Under the pieces are notes generated by a model. The model searched no databases and was not told where the DNA came from. It was given only the letters and a program-made list of their open reading frames with translations. From HKCCE3408 sp038530555 (GTDB lineage: Bacteria; Pseudomonadota; Alphaproteobacteria; Rhodobacterales; Rhodobacteraceae), in assembly GCA_038530555.1 (NCBI GenBank), contig JBCBCN010000001.1, forward strand, positions 558,001 to 622,000: a stretch of 64,000 bases of DNA, read 5' to 3'. A program made the position numbers and the translations under genes. The stretch's first letter is position 1. Every line of letters begins with the position of its first letter. This document shows, one piece after another, positions 1 to 6,981 of the stretch.

Positions 1-209
1 AGCAGCGTCGCCCCGAAAATCACCGGCACCAGGATACGCGCTCCGGGCACAGCGCGCTCGGCCATCCAGGCGTTGAGCGCCCAAAGTCCGAACCAAGCCG
101 CGACAATCGCCGCCAGCCGCAGGTCAACAATTAGCGCCAGGGCGACGCCCAGGGCCATCACGGCCAGGAGCGGCACCGACAGGCCCGGCAGGCGCATCAC
201 CGCGTTCAT
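1..209 (-). CDS. ABC transporter permease, partial (3' end beyond window)
   Basis: Only the first 69 codons are visible; the gene runs leftward out of the window. The ATG at 207-209 overlaps the TGA of the upstream permease (206-208) in an ATGA arrangement, so the two are translationally coupled. The visible part begins MNAVMRLPGLSVPLLAVMAL and is almost entirely hydrophobic, with a first membrane segment around residues 8-28 and a second around 30-50. By position it is the second integral-membrane subunit of the importer whose first permease and ATPase lie to the right. The substrate-binding protein of this system is not in the window and may lie further left. Family assignment rests mainly on context, since the diagnostic cytoplasmic loop is not visible. 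Confidence 0.75.
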   Translation of the reverse strand, partial: MNAVMRLPGLSVPLLAVMALGVALALIVDLRLAAIVAAWFGLWALNAWMAERAVPGARILVPVIFGATL

Positions 210-1177
210 GGCCGCACCCCCATCCGTCGAAGCGTCAGCCGCTCCAACAGGCCCAGCGTCCCAACCAGAGCCGCGGCACAGATCGCCGCCATAAACAGCG
301 CCGACCAGATCTGGATCGTTTGACCGTAATAGCTGCCGGTCAAAAGCCGAGCCCCAAGGCCAAACCGCGCCCCCGTGGGCAGCTCGGCCACAATCGCACC
401 CACAAGCGAGGCGGCGATGCCGACCTTGAGCGAGGCGAACAGAAACGGGATCGAGGCCGGCAGGCGCAGCTTCCAAAGCACCTGGGCCCGGTCCGCCGAA
501 TAGGTCCGAAGCAGGTCAAGATCCATCGGGCTGGGCGCGCGCAGACCCTTTACCATCCCCACCACCACGGGGAAAAAGCTCAAATAGGCCGAGATCAGCG
601 ATTTCGGCAGCAGGCCGGAGATGCCCATGGAATTGAGCACCACGATGATCATCGGCGCGATGGCCAGGATCGGGATGGTCTGGCTGGCGATGGCCCAGGG
701 CATCACGCCCATATCCATCGCCCGATTGTGCACGATCCCAATGGCCAGCAGCAGCCCGGCCAGCGTGCCAAAGACAAAGCCCAGAAGCGTCGGCGCCAGG
801 GTCTGATAGGCGTGAAAGATCAGTGAGCGCGGATTGCCTCTGAGTTCCCCGCGCCGCTCTCGCACCACAGCCTCGCCGCCCGTGGTGGCCCAAAGCTCAC
901 CCAGCACCTGATGCGGCGCGGGCAGAACCGGGCGCTCCTGCACCCAGATATCGGCCAGGATATCGGAAAAGGTCAACGCCACCCCGTCGGGCGCGCGATC
1001 TTCCGTCCAGGCACGGTTCATCGGAATGCAAGCGAGATACCAGATGACGATGATGGCCAGCACAACACTCAGAACCGGCAGCGCGCCGCGCAGAGCGCGC
1101 GCCAGGCGCGCCGGGATCGTGCTCCCCGTGCCGGTGTCCTGCAGCGTCACCTCAGCCAAGCGGCGCCCCCCGTGCAT
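206..1177 (-). CDS. ABC transporter permease (pyrimidine-type uptake)
   Basis: Inner-membrane subunit of a binding-protein-dependent importer, 323 residues from this start. A first membrane helix lies near residues 34-50, followed by a periplasmic stretch and a block of helices from about residue 125. The BPD-permease cytoplasmic EAA-type loop is near residues 226-245 (…ADRAQVLWKLRLPASIPF…), the part that docks on the ATPase. The family is that of SsuC/TauC/ThiX-type permeases. The start is uncertain: a TTG codon lies ten codons upstream (1205-1207), while the ATG at 1177 is preferred here. Its stop overlaps the start of the next permease by 4 bp. Context with dihydropyrimidinase, M20 amidohydrolase and RutR points to a pyrimidine or related N-heterocycle as substrate; this is inference. 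Confidence 0.85.
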   Translation of the reverse strand: MHGGRRLAEVTLQDTGTGSTIPARLARALRGALPVLSVVLAIIVIWYLACIPMNRAWTEDRAPDGVALTFSDILADIWVQERPVLPAPHQVLGELWATTGGEAVVRERRGELRGNPRSLIFHAYQTLAPTLLGFVFGTLAGLLLAIGIVHNRAMDMGVMPWAIASQTIPILAIAPMIIVVLNSMGISGLLPKSLISAYLSFFPVVVGMVKGLRAPSPMDLDLLRTYSADRAQVLWKLRLPASIPFLFASLKVGIAASLVGAIVAELPTGARFGLGARLLTGSYYGQTIQIWSALFMAAICAAALVGTLGLLERLTLRRMGVRP

Positions 1178-1246
1178 GAACGACGCGACGACTCCCGAAG
1201 TAGCCAAGCGCCCGGTTTTGTTGGCACCCTGTTTTTTCGCCCCCCG

Positions 1247-1295
1247 TCTTTATCGCAAAAATATCCCCCGCGGAGCGAAGGCCCTGCCAAGGGCC
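1247..1295. repeat. 49-bp dispersed intergenic element, copy A (divergent)
   Basis: The first part, TCTTTATCG-N3-AAATATCCC, matches copies at 26846-26894 and 35351-35399. The second part is a hairpin with a different sequence: GGCCCT (1280-1285), loop GCCA, AGGGCC (1290-1295). All three copies are exactly 49 bp and lie 35-50 bp beyond the stop codon of a minus-strand gene, here the small membrane protein at 1331-1558. Read on the minus strand the hairpin comes first and the A/T-rich box follows, so a 3'-UTR or terminator role is possible. Confidence 0.6.
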
Positions 1296-1330
1296 GTTCA
1301 CACCAAGGCGAACGAGAGCGCGCCGCAGGC

Positions 1331-1558
1331 TCACCGCCCCGCCCGCCGCATCTGCACAAAGGCCCAGATCGCCACAGCACTGGCCACCACCGCGATGCCA
1401 AATCCCATCATCACCATATCGCGGGCATCCTGGCAGGCCTCGCCAGGGCACACCCCGTCGGTCGCGCGCAATGCCGAATATCCGAAGATGGCGTTCATCG
1501 TACCAAAGATGATCGCGACAACCATCAGCATAAGGGCGGTATTGCGCTCCATTTTCAT
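1331..1558 (-). CDS. Small two-helix membrane protein, unknown function
   Basis: A 75-residue protein with two predicted membrane helices, about residues 7-27 and 49-69, joined by a loop containing two cysteines (…GVCPGEACQDARD…) that could form a disulfide. The C-terminus is basic (QMRRAGR). Codon use is like that of its neighbours and GGTGG lies a short distance upstream of the ATG. It sits between the ABC ATPase and the first permease, in the same direction, but with gaps on both sides that hold the 11-bp iterons (right) and the 49-bp element (left). I do not recognise the family. It may be an accessory transporter subunit, but nothing in the sequence proves that. Confidence 0.7.
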   Translation of the reverse strand: MKMERNTALMLMVVAIIFGTMNAIFGYSALRATDGVCPGEACQDARDMVMMGFGIAVVASAVAIWAFVQMRRAGR

Positions 1559-1601
1559 CGTACCACCAAACTTTGCTTGGCCAAAAAGTTAACGGCGCCG
1601 A

Positions 1602-1651
1602 GATACCCCAGGTCTACCCGCATTCTACCCCCTTTCTACCCCGGTTCTACC
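1602..1651 (-). repeat. Five 11-bp iterons upstream of the small membrane protein
   Basis: On the minus strand GGTAGA starts a unit four times at an exact 11-bp period (plus-strand TCTACC at 1613, 1624, 1635 and 1646), with a degenerate fifth (GATACC at 1602). The array fills the gap between the ATPase stop (1670) and the ATG at 1558. A period of one helical turn places every copy on the same DNA face, as in operator arrays. No regulator is known to me for this motif. Confidence 0.7.
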
Positions 1652-1669
1652 AGGCCCATCCGGCGAAAG

Positions 1670-2443
1670 TTAATCATAAGCATGCCCCGCCCTGAGACCT
1701 TCGCGAACCCGATGGGCGATGGCCAGGAATTCCGGCGTGTCGCGGATATCGAGCGGCCTTTCGGGGCCCAGATCGCTCTCGATCACATCGGTGATCCGCC
1801 CAGGCCGCGGGCTCATCACGACGATCTTGGTGGACAGATAAACCGCCTCGGGGATCGAATGCGTGACAAAGCCAATCGTCTTGCCCGTCCGCGCCCAGAG
1901 CGCCAGCAATTGCTCGTTCAAATGGTCCCGCACGATCTCATCGAGCGCGCCAAACGGCTCATCCATCAGGAGCAGATCTGCGTCGAAGGCCAGCGCCCTT
2001 GCGATGCTCGCGCGTTGCTGCATCCCCCCTGAAAGCTGCCAGGGGAACTTCTTGCCAAACCCTTCCAAATCAACGAGTTGCAGGACGTCTCGCACCCGGG
2101 TCTCCTGCTCCGCGCGCCCGTAGCCCATGATCTCCAGCGGCAGGCGGATATTGGCCTCGATGCTCCGCCAGGGATAAAGCCCCGCCGCCTGAAAGACATA
2201 GCCATAGGCCCGCGCCCGCCGCGCCGCATCCGGGCTCATCCCGTTGACCGTGATCTCCCCACCCGTCGGCTCCTCCAGGGCGGCCACAACGCGCAAAAAG
2301 GTGGTCTTGCCACAGCCCGAAGGCCCGATGAACGAGACAAACTCCCCCGCCCCGATCTCCAAGGAAACATTGGACAGAGCTTGCACCGGGCCGTCATTCG
2401 TCGCGAATGTCAGGTCCAGCTGATTGGCAGAGATCACAGACAT
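1670..2443 (-). CDS. ABC transporter ATP-binding protein (nitrate/sulfonate/pyrimidine-type)
   Basis: A 257-residue cytoplasmic ATPase that powers the importer. Walker A is GPSGCGKT near residue 40, the ABC signature is LSGGMQQR near residue 137, Walker B is LLMDEPFGALDE near residue 157, and the switch histidine is in FVTHSIPEA near residue 195. Length and motifs fit the SsuB/TauB/ThiZ subfamily. It follows the two membrane-protein genes of the operon after a gap of 93 bp that holds a second RutR-like site, which suggests an internal promoter for the transport genes. The ATG at 2443 needs no extension, as the family normally begins about ten residues before the first beta strand. Confidence 0.93.
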   Translation of the reverse strand: MSVISANQLDLTFATNDGPVQALSNVSLEIGAGEFVSFIGPSGCGKTTFLRVVAALEEPTGGEITVNGMSPDAARRARAYGYVFQAAGLYPWRSIEANIRLPLEIMGYGRAEQETRVRDVLQLVDLEGFGKKFPWQLSGGMQQRASIARALAFDADLLLMDEPFGALDEIVRDHLNEQLLALWARTGKTIGFVTHSIPEAVYLSTKIVVMSPRPGRITDVIESDLGPERPLDIRDTPEFLAIAHRVREGLRAGHAYD

Positions 2444-2498
2444 GATCGCGAGTTTTGCCGCTTAATCCCCCGCCGACAAGAGCGCAGACCAGGATTAT

Positions 2499-2514
2499 TT
2501 GATCAAAAGGTCGA
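2499..2514. promoter_or_regulatory. Second RutR-like operator upstream of the ABC ATPase
   Basis: TTGATCAAAAGGTCGA matches the E. coli RutR consensus TTGACCA-N2-TGGTCAA at 11 of 14 defined positions. It lies about 55 bp upstream of the ATPase start, in the only gap of the operon long enough for an internal promoter. A 7-bp inverted repeat, TCAAAAG/CTTTTGA (2503-2522), overlaps it and could be either part of the operator or a weak hairpin. The match is seen by eye and the function is inferred. Confidence 0.5.
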
Positions 2515-2536
2515 ACTTTTGAGCAGCAGCCTGTTT

Positions 2537-3055
2537 TTAAGGCGCTCGGCGCAGCGCACGCTCGATCAGATAGTGGAGCGTTGCGCCCAAAATCACCGGC
2601 AAAGCGGCGACTTTCAGCATCACGACGAAAACTACGACCTGAAACATCGTCGTTCCGAGATGCAACCACAGGGTGCCACACGCGCCCAGGATCCAAACCA
2701 GCACAAAGCCCGGCCATATCCGCGCGCCGGTCCAGGCCATCAGGCCCCGGATCACGACAAAGCCAGGCAGGGCCGAGGCCATAACCGCCCCGGTCAAGAT
2801 CACCGCCATCATGCCAAGCTCGGAGGCGCCGCCGGCCCAGGGCTCGAAGGTGTCACCAAGTGTTGCCATTATCACCGCGGCGCCCCCGCCGACAACGACG
2901 CCCGCCAGAAGGAAGGCCATAATCACCCCCCACCATGGCACGCGCCCTTCGGACGCGGGACGCACCGGTTCCGGGATGTCAAAGGCTCGACTGAGGTCTG
3001 CGTCGCTCAACTGATTGCTCCAAGCAGGCAATATCAGTATTTTATCTGCAGGCAT
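2537..3055 (-). CDS. Four-helix membrane protein, unknown function
   Basis: A 172-residue protein. A soluble head of about 45 residues (MPADKILILPAW…) is followed by hydrophobic segments near residues 46-66, 80-103, 111-133 and 140-160, and a basic tail. The reading frame is open far upstream, but that part overlaps the end of the preceding gene; the ATG at 3055 is chosen because it is the first Met after the neighbour's stop (3103). No clear Shine-Dalgarno is visible, so the start is uncertain. It lies between the hydantoinase side and the ABC ATPase of the operon and is co-directional. No family recognised; together with the next gene it may form an accessory membrane unit of pyrimidine uptake (inference). 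Confidence 0.65.
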   Translation of the reverse strand: MPADKILILPAWSNQLSDADLSRAFDIPEPVRPASEGRVPWWGVIMAFLLAGVVVGGGAAVIMATLGDTFEPWAGGASELGMMAVILTGAVMASALPGFVVIRGLMAWTGARIWPGFVLVWILGACGTLWLHLGTTMFQVVVFVVMLKVAALPVILGATLHYLIERALRRAP

Positions 3056-3102
3056 TTGCGGCAAATTTGTGGGCAAACAGACGGTCGCGCGGAGCTGGGA
3101 GG

Positions 3103-3567
3103 CTAGGTCAAAAGACCCCACCGGCTGAGCAGCCCCATTACCGCTAAGCCCATCACGATGAGGCCCAAAAATGCGGTTTGCCCGAGGGCCAGGGACCAGT
3201 GAGGCGCCAATAACCGATGCACAGTTTGCGCGCTGAGCTGGATCCGGTCCGAGCCTTTGCGCAGCGCCATCATCTGCGCGTAAAGCCTGCGCCGGATGCG
3301 CGGCGACCAGGTGGCGCAGGCCTGGAGCACAAAGATCAGCGTGAGCTCGGCATAGGCCACGATACCGAACGCGACCAAAGGCCACCAGGCGGCGCCGATC
3401 TCGCCCGACGCAAACGCCCCCGACACATTCACAACCAAGACCACCAAGATGGCCGCGTGAAACGGCACTGAGACGACCAGACCGAACTTCTCCCACCGCC
3501 GGTGCGGCCGAAAATCCACGGCGAGCATCAGCGTGTAGTGTTGAGCCAAGGCCGCGAGGTGACGCAT
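3103..3567 (-). CDS. Membrane protein, unknown function
   Basis: A 154-residue protein beginning MRHLAALAQHYTLMLAVDFR, with hydrophobic helices near residues 28-50, 60-86 and 128-148. A basic cytoplasmic-looking loop (WSPRIRRRLYAQMMALRKG) lies between the second and third. It starts 15 bp after the hydantoinase stop, so it is almost certainly cotranscribed with it. I do not recognise the family. Its persistence between catabolic and transport genes suggests a role linked to pyrimidine uptake or sensing, but this is only a guess from context. Confidence 0.7.
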   Translation of the reverse strand: MRHLAALAQHYTLMLAVDFRPHRRWEKFGLVVSVPFHAAILVVLVVNVSGAFASGEIGAAWWPLVAFGIVAYAELTLIFVLQACATWSPRIRRRLYAQMMALRKGSDRIQLSAQTVHRLLAPHWSLALGQTAFLGLIVMGLAVMGLLSRWGLLT

Positions 3568-3582
3568 CGGCGGAAGGCGCCG

Positions 3583-5046
3583 CTAAACCCCGCTCGGGAT
3601 GTTGAGCGGATCGCGCTCGATCTTGCGCGGCGTGTTGAGCGATTTCCATTTTGACAGAGCTTGGCTGGCGCTAGCACTTGGCGGGCGTTTGATGAATTTA
3701 CCTCGGCCCGGTTGAGGCTGGCTGTTTTGGCCCGCCGCCCAGACCACATCGCCCCGACTAAGCGTGTAGCGGGGTGAGGCGGTGACCTTCATCCCCTCGA
3801 AGACGTTGTAATCAAGGATGGATTTCGCGGTCGCTGTGGTGATCGTGCGGCCCAGTTTCGGATCCCAGACCACCAGATCGGCATGCCCGCCCACATGGAT
3901 CGCGCCCTTCAGCGGATAGATGTTGAGGATCTTGGCAATGTTGGTGGAGGTGACGGCGACGAATTCCTCGGGTGTCAGCCGCCCCGTCTCGACGCCTTGG
4001 GTCCAGAGCATCGCCATGCGTTCTTCCAGACCGCCCGTGCCGTTGGGGATCATCGCGAAACTGTCCACACCCATGCGCTTTTGCTCATCGGTGAAGGCCG
4101 CGTGATCGGTCGCAACCACTTGCAGCGAGCCTGCGGCCAGACCGTTCCACAACCCATCTTGGTGGTCTTTCGAGCGGAAGGGCGGGCTCATGACGCGGCG
4201 CGCGGCGTATTGCCAATCCTTGTCGAAATACTCGCTTTCATCGAGCGTCAGATGCTGGATCAGCGGCTCCCCATAGACGCGCATCCCCTTTTGGCGCGCC
4301 CGTCGGATCGCCTCATGGGCCTGCTCACAACTGACATGCACGATGTAAAGCGGCGTGCCCGCGGCATCGGCGATCATGATAGCGCGATTGGCGGCCTCCC
4401 CCTCGACCTCGGGCGGGCGGGAATAGGCGTGGCCCTCGGGCCCGGTGATCCCTTGGGCGAGGTATTTCTGCTGAAGCTCGGCCACGATATCGCCGTTCTC
4501 GGCATGAACGAGCGGCAGCGCGCCCAGTTCGGCACAGCGTTTGAACGAGGCGAACATCTCGTCGTCCTCGATCATCAGCGCGCCCTTATAGGCCATGAAA
4601 TGCTTGAACGTGTTGATGCCCCGTTTCTGAACGACCTCCTGCATCTCATTGAAAATGCTCTCATTCCAGCCAGTGATCGCCATGTGGTAGGAGATGTCGA
4701 CGCAGATCTGATCCCGCGATTTGGCGTCCCAAGCGTCGATGGCGTTCAGCAAGCTGCCATCCTCACCCGGCAGGCAGAAATCGACCAGCATCGTGGTGCC
4801 GCCCGCCGCCGCGGCAAAGGTGCCGCTCTCGAAGGTTTCGGCCGCCGTGGTGCCCATGAAGGGCATCTCAAGGTGGGTGTGCGGGTCGATACCGCCGGGG
4901 ATCACATAGGCCTCAGAGGCGTCGATCACTTCATCGCCGGACAGACCCTCGCCTATCTGGGCAATATGCCCGCCTTCGATCAGGACATCGGCCTTCCATT
5001 GATGCTCGGCAGTGACAATCGTGCCACCTTTGATCACTTTGCTCAT
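3583..5046 (-). CDS. hydA: Dihydropyrimidinase / D-hydantoinase
   Basis: A 487-residue cyclic amidohydrolase that opens the ring of dihydrouracil or dihydrothymine to N-carbamoyl-beta-amino acids, the second step of reductive pyrimidine degradation. Metal ligands are visible: H56 and H58 in GGIDPHTHLE, the lysine that is carboxylated, K154, in HFMAYKGALM, H181 in LVHAENGD, H237 in YIVHVSC and D314 in VATDHAAF. Length and motifs match the family. A strong ribosome site (GAGGGGAG) precedes the ATG at 5046. The amidohydrolase for the next step is encoded just upstream in the same operon. The C-terminal tail (…RKIERDPLNIPSGV) is that of bacterial dihydropyrimidinases rather than allantoinase. Substrate preference cannot be settled from sequence alone. 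Confidence 0.95.
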   Translation of the reverse strand: MSKVIKGGTIVTAEHQWKADVLIEGGHIAQIGEGLSGDEVIDASEAYVIPGGIDPHTHLEMPFMGTTAAETFESGTFAAAAGGTTMLVDFCLPGEDGSLLNAIDAWDAKSRDQICVDISYHMAITGWNESIFNEMQEVVQKRGINTFKHFMAYKGALMIEDDEMFASFKRCAELGALPLVHAENGDIVAELQQKYLAQGITGPEGHAYSRPPEVEGEAANRAIMIADAAGTPLYIVHVSCEQAHEAIRRARQKGMRVYGEPLIQHLTLDESEYFDKDWQYAARRVMSPPFRSKDHQDGLWNGLAAGSLQVVATDHAAFTDEQKRMGVDSFAMIPNGTGGLEERMAMLWTQGVETGRLTPEEFVAVTSTNIAKILNIYPLKGAIHVGGHADLVVWDPKLGRTITTATAKSILDYNVFEGMKVTASPRYTLSRGDVVWAAGQNSQPQPGRGKFIKRPPSASASQALSKWKSLNTPRKIERDPLNIPSGV

Positions 5047-5064
5047 GGCATCTCCCCTCTCGGT

Positions 5065-5343
5065 CTAACTTTCCTCGCTGCTGGCCACGCCACCCTGACG
5101 GCGCGCGCAGATCGCCCTGCCCTCACGGCTTTCCAGCGGGATCAGAGTGTCTTCCACCGGTCCCGACCACAGCCAATAATAACACCCGTCGCTTTGCAGC
5201 CGCACAGTGCTGAGATCCTGGCCGGGACGGGCGGCTTCGGCGATGCGCTCATCCACGCTGAGGGTCTCGGTCGGCGGCTCGGTCACACAGGCCGAGAGGG
5301 CGGTTACAGCCACGGCAGCGATCAAAGAAAAGCGGATATTCAT
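5065..5343 (-). CDS. Small lipoprotein, unknown function
   Basis: A 92-residue protein with a classic lipoprotein signal: basic start, hydrophobic core and lipobox LSAC with C19 as the lipidated residue. The mature part is short, has a Cys pair (…SDGCYYWLW… and …RAICARRQGG…) and ends in an acidic SSEES tail. It lies between the amidohydrolase and the hydantoinase, 18 bp before the latter, so it is part of the operon. The family is unknown to me. Exported to the periplasm and anchored to a membrane; any link with substrate capture is inference. Confidence 0.8.
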   Translation of the reverse strand: MNIRFSLIAAVAVTALSACVTEPPTETLSVDERIAEAARPGQDLSTVRLQSDGCYYWLWSGPVEDTLIPLESREGRAICARRQGGVASSEES

Positions 5344-5395
5344 AGCTCAGGCTCGTTTTTGAGTGTCATTGCCCCCGCTTCTGGCGCAATCGGGC

Positions 5396-6646
5396 TCACG
5401 CCACAATCTCCGCCGTCTCGACAACCGCCTGAAAAAGCACATTCGCCCCGGCAGCTGCCCATTCCGGGCTGATCTCTTCGGCCTCGTTATGGCTGAGCCC
5501 GTCAACGCAGGGGCACATCACCATGGCCGCGGGGGCCACGTCGTTGATCCAGCACGCATCGTGGCCCGCGCCCGAGACGATATCCATATGGCTATATCCC
5601 AGCCGTTCCGCCGCCGTGCGGATCGCCCCCACGCAGCCCTCGTCAAAGGCGGGCGGGTCGAACTGGCCGACGATCTCGGCAGAAAACTCCGTCTCGATCT
5701 CGGCGCAGAGCTCGGGCGCGCGGGTCATGAACTCTTCTACCATGGCGTTGAGCTTACCCAGAAGATGGGTGCGCATATCGACGGTGAAGACGACCTTGCC
5801 CGGGATGATGTTCCGGGAATTGGGATAGACGTCGATATGGCCGATGGCACCCACGGCACCCGGCTGATTGTCCATGGCGATCCGGTGCACAAGCTCCGTC
5901 ACAAGCGCCAAACCACGGCCCGCATTCTTGCGCATATTCATCGGCGTTGAGCCGGTATGGCTTTCCTTGCCGGTGATCGTGCATTCGATCCAGCGCAGGC
6001 CCTGCCCATGGGTGACGACGCCGACATCGCGACCCTCGGCCTCCAGGATCGGGCCTTGTTCGATGTGCAGCTCGAAAAAGGCGTGCATCTTGCGGTCGCC
6101 GACCTTCTCAGGGCCTTTCCAACCGATCCGCTCAAGCTCATCGCCAAAGCGCTTTCCGGCGGCATCTGTCCGACCGTAGGCCCAGTCGAGCCCGTGTTTG
6201 CCCGCGAAAACCCCTGACGCGAGCATGGCGGGGGCAAACCGTGTGCCCTCTTCGTTGGTCCAGTTGGTGACCACGATCGGGTGCTTTGTTTGGATATTCA
6301 GATCATTGAGCGTGCGGATGATCTCAAGCCCGCCGAGCACGCCCAGCACACCGTCATATTTGCCGCCGGTGGGCTGTGTATCCAAGTGGCTCCCCACATA
6401 GACCGGGAGCGCGTCGGGATCGGTGCCCTCGCGCCGCGCGAACATATTGCCGATCTCATCGACGCCCATGCTCATGCCCGCGGCCTCGCACCAGTTTTGA
6501 AACAGGTGGCGCCCCTCGCTGTCTTCATCGGTCAAGGTCTGGCGGTTGTTGCCGCCCGCGATGCCTGGGCCGATCTTGGCCATCTCCATCAGGCTGTCCC
6601 AAAGCCTTTGGCCGTCGATCTTCATGTTTTGCGCCGGTGCTGTCAT
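5396..6646 (-). CDS. Zn-dependent M20 amidohydrolase, probable beta-ureidopropionase
   Basis: A 416-residue hydrolase of the N-carbamoyl-L-amino-acid hydrolase / allantoate amidohydrolase / beta-ureidopropionase group. Metal ligands visible: H88 in YVGSHLDTQ, D99 in GGKYDGVLG and the E132-E133 pair in NWTNEEGTRFAPA; HIEQGPILE lies further on. It probably removes the carbamoyl group from N-carbamoyl-beta-alanine made by the neighbouring dihydropyrimidinase. The start at 6646 is chosen because GAGGGGA precedes it and the family begins there; an upstream in-frame extension of 22 residues has no such signal. It is the first gene of the operon, facing the divergent RutR gene across 335 bp that hold a RutR-like operator. 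L-amino-acid carbamoylase activity is the main alternative. Confidence 0.93.
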   Translation of the reverse strand: MTAPAQNMKIDGQRLWDSLMEMAKIGPGIAGGNNRQTLTDEDSEGRHLFQNWCEAAGMSMGVDEIGNMFARREGTDPDALPVYVGSHLDTQPTGGKYDGVLGVLGGLEIIRTLNDLNIQTKHPIVVTNWTNEEGTRFAPAMLASGVFAGKHGLDWAYGRTDAAGKRFGDELERIGWKGPEKVGDRKMHAFFELHIEQGPILEAEGRDVGVVTHGQGLRWIECTITGKESHTGSTPMNMRKNAGRGLALVTELVHRIAMDNQPGAVGAIGHIDVYPNSRNIIPGKVVFTVDMRTHLLGKLNAMVEEFMTRAPELCAEIETEFSAEIVGQFDPPAFDEGCVGAIRTAAERLGYSHMDIVSGAGHDACWINDVAPAAMVMCPCVDGLSHNEAEEISPEWAAAGANVLFQAVVETAEIVA

Positions 6647-6981
6647 CTCGTCCCCTCTTGCCGTCCGCCGCTTCTCCATCCGGACCGGCCGATGCTGCGG
6701 TCCGCGCCCCATGCACGGCTCCTCTATCAGTTTGTCGCGTCATTACGCGGCAGTTTTGTCCATTCGGTCAAGATTTTACATTTGGGCCACCCCGCGACGT
6801 GGGGCCAATTCAGCCGCGCATGACCGAAAAGCGCAAGGCATTTGATGAATAGGTCAGCACATCGCCCGCGCGCGCCCAAGGAATTGGCAATTGGCGAAAA
6901 CAACTGATCACGCGGCCATCCGCCTAGTGCTGCCCCCTCGTCCCCTTGCTCCCCGCGCAAAAGCGGTGTTTGGATGTGGAT
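6647..6981. other. Divergent intergenic region of the pyrimidine operon and rutR-like gene
   Basis: 335 bp without a gene. It holds the RutR-like operator at 6757-6772 and, near 6883-6895, two tandem copies of AATTGGC. Promoters for both directions must lie here, but I could not pick out convincing -35/-10 pairs. Confidence 0.6.
6757..6772. promoter_or_regulatory. RutR-like operator in the divergent promoter region
   Basis: TTGTCCATTCGGTCAA matches the RutR consensus TTGACCA-N2-TGGTCAA at 12 of 14 defined positions with the exact 16-bp length. It lies 111 bp upstream of the amidohydrolase ATG and 210 bp upstream of the TetR-family gene, which is a close RutR homologue. In E. coli uracil or thymine releases RutR; the same logic would induce this catabolic operon. 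Confidence 0.65.

Noticed and set aside
321..346. RutR-like inverted repeat TTGACCG-N10-CGGTCAA
   Set aside because: Lies within the permease coding sequence and its spacer is too long for the RutR consensus.
3883..5472. Long open frame opposite the hydantoinase (529 codons)
   Set aside because: Antisense shadow of an unmistakable dihydropyrimidinase; no start signal and no recognisable fold.
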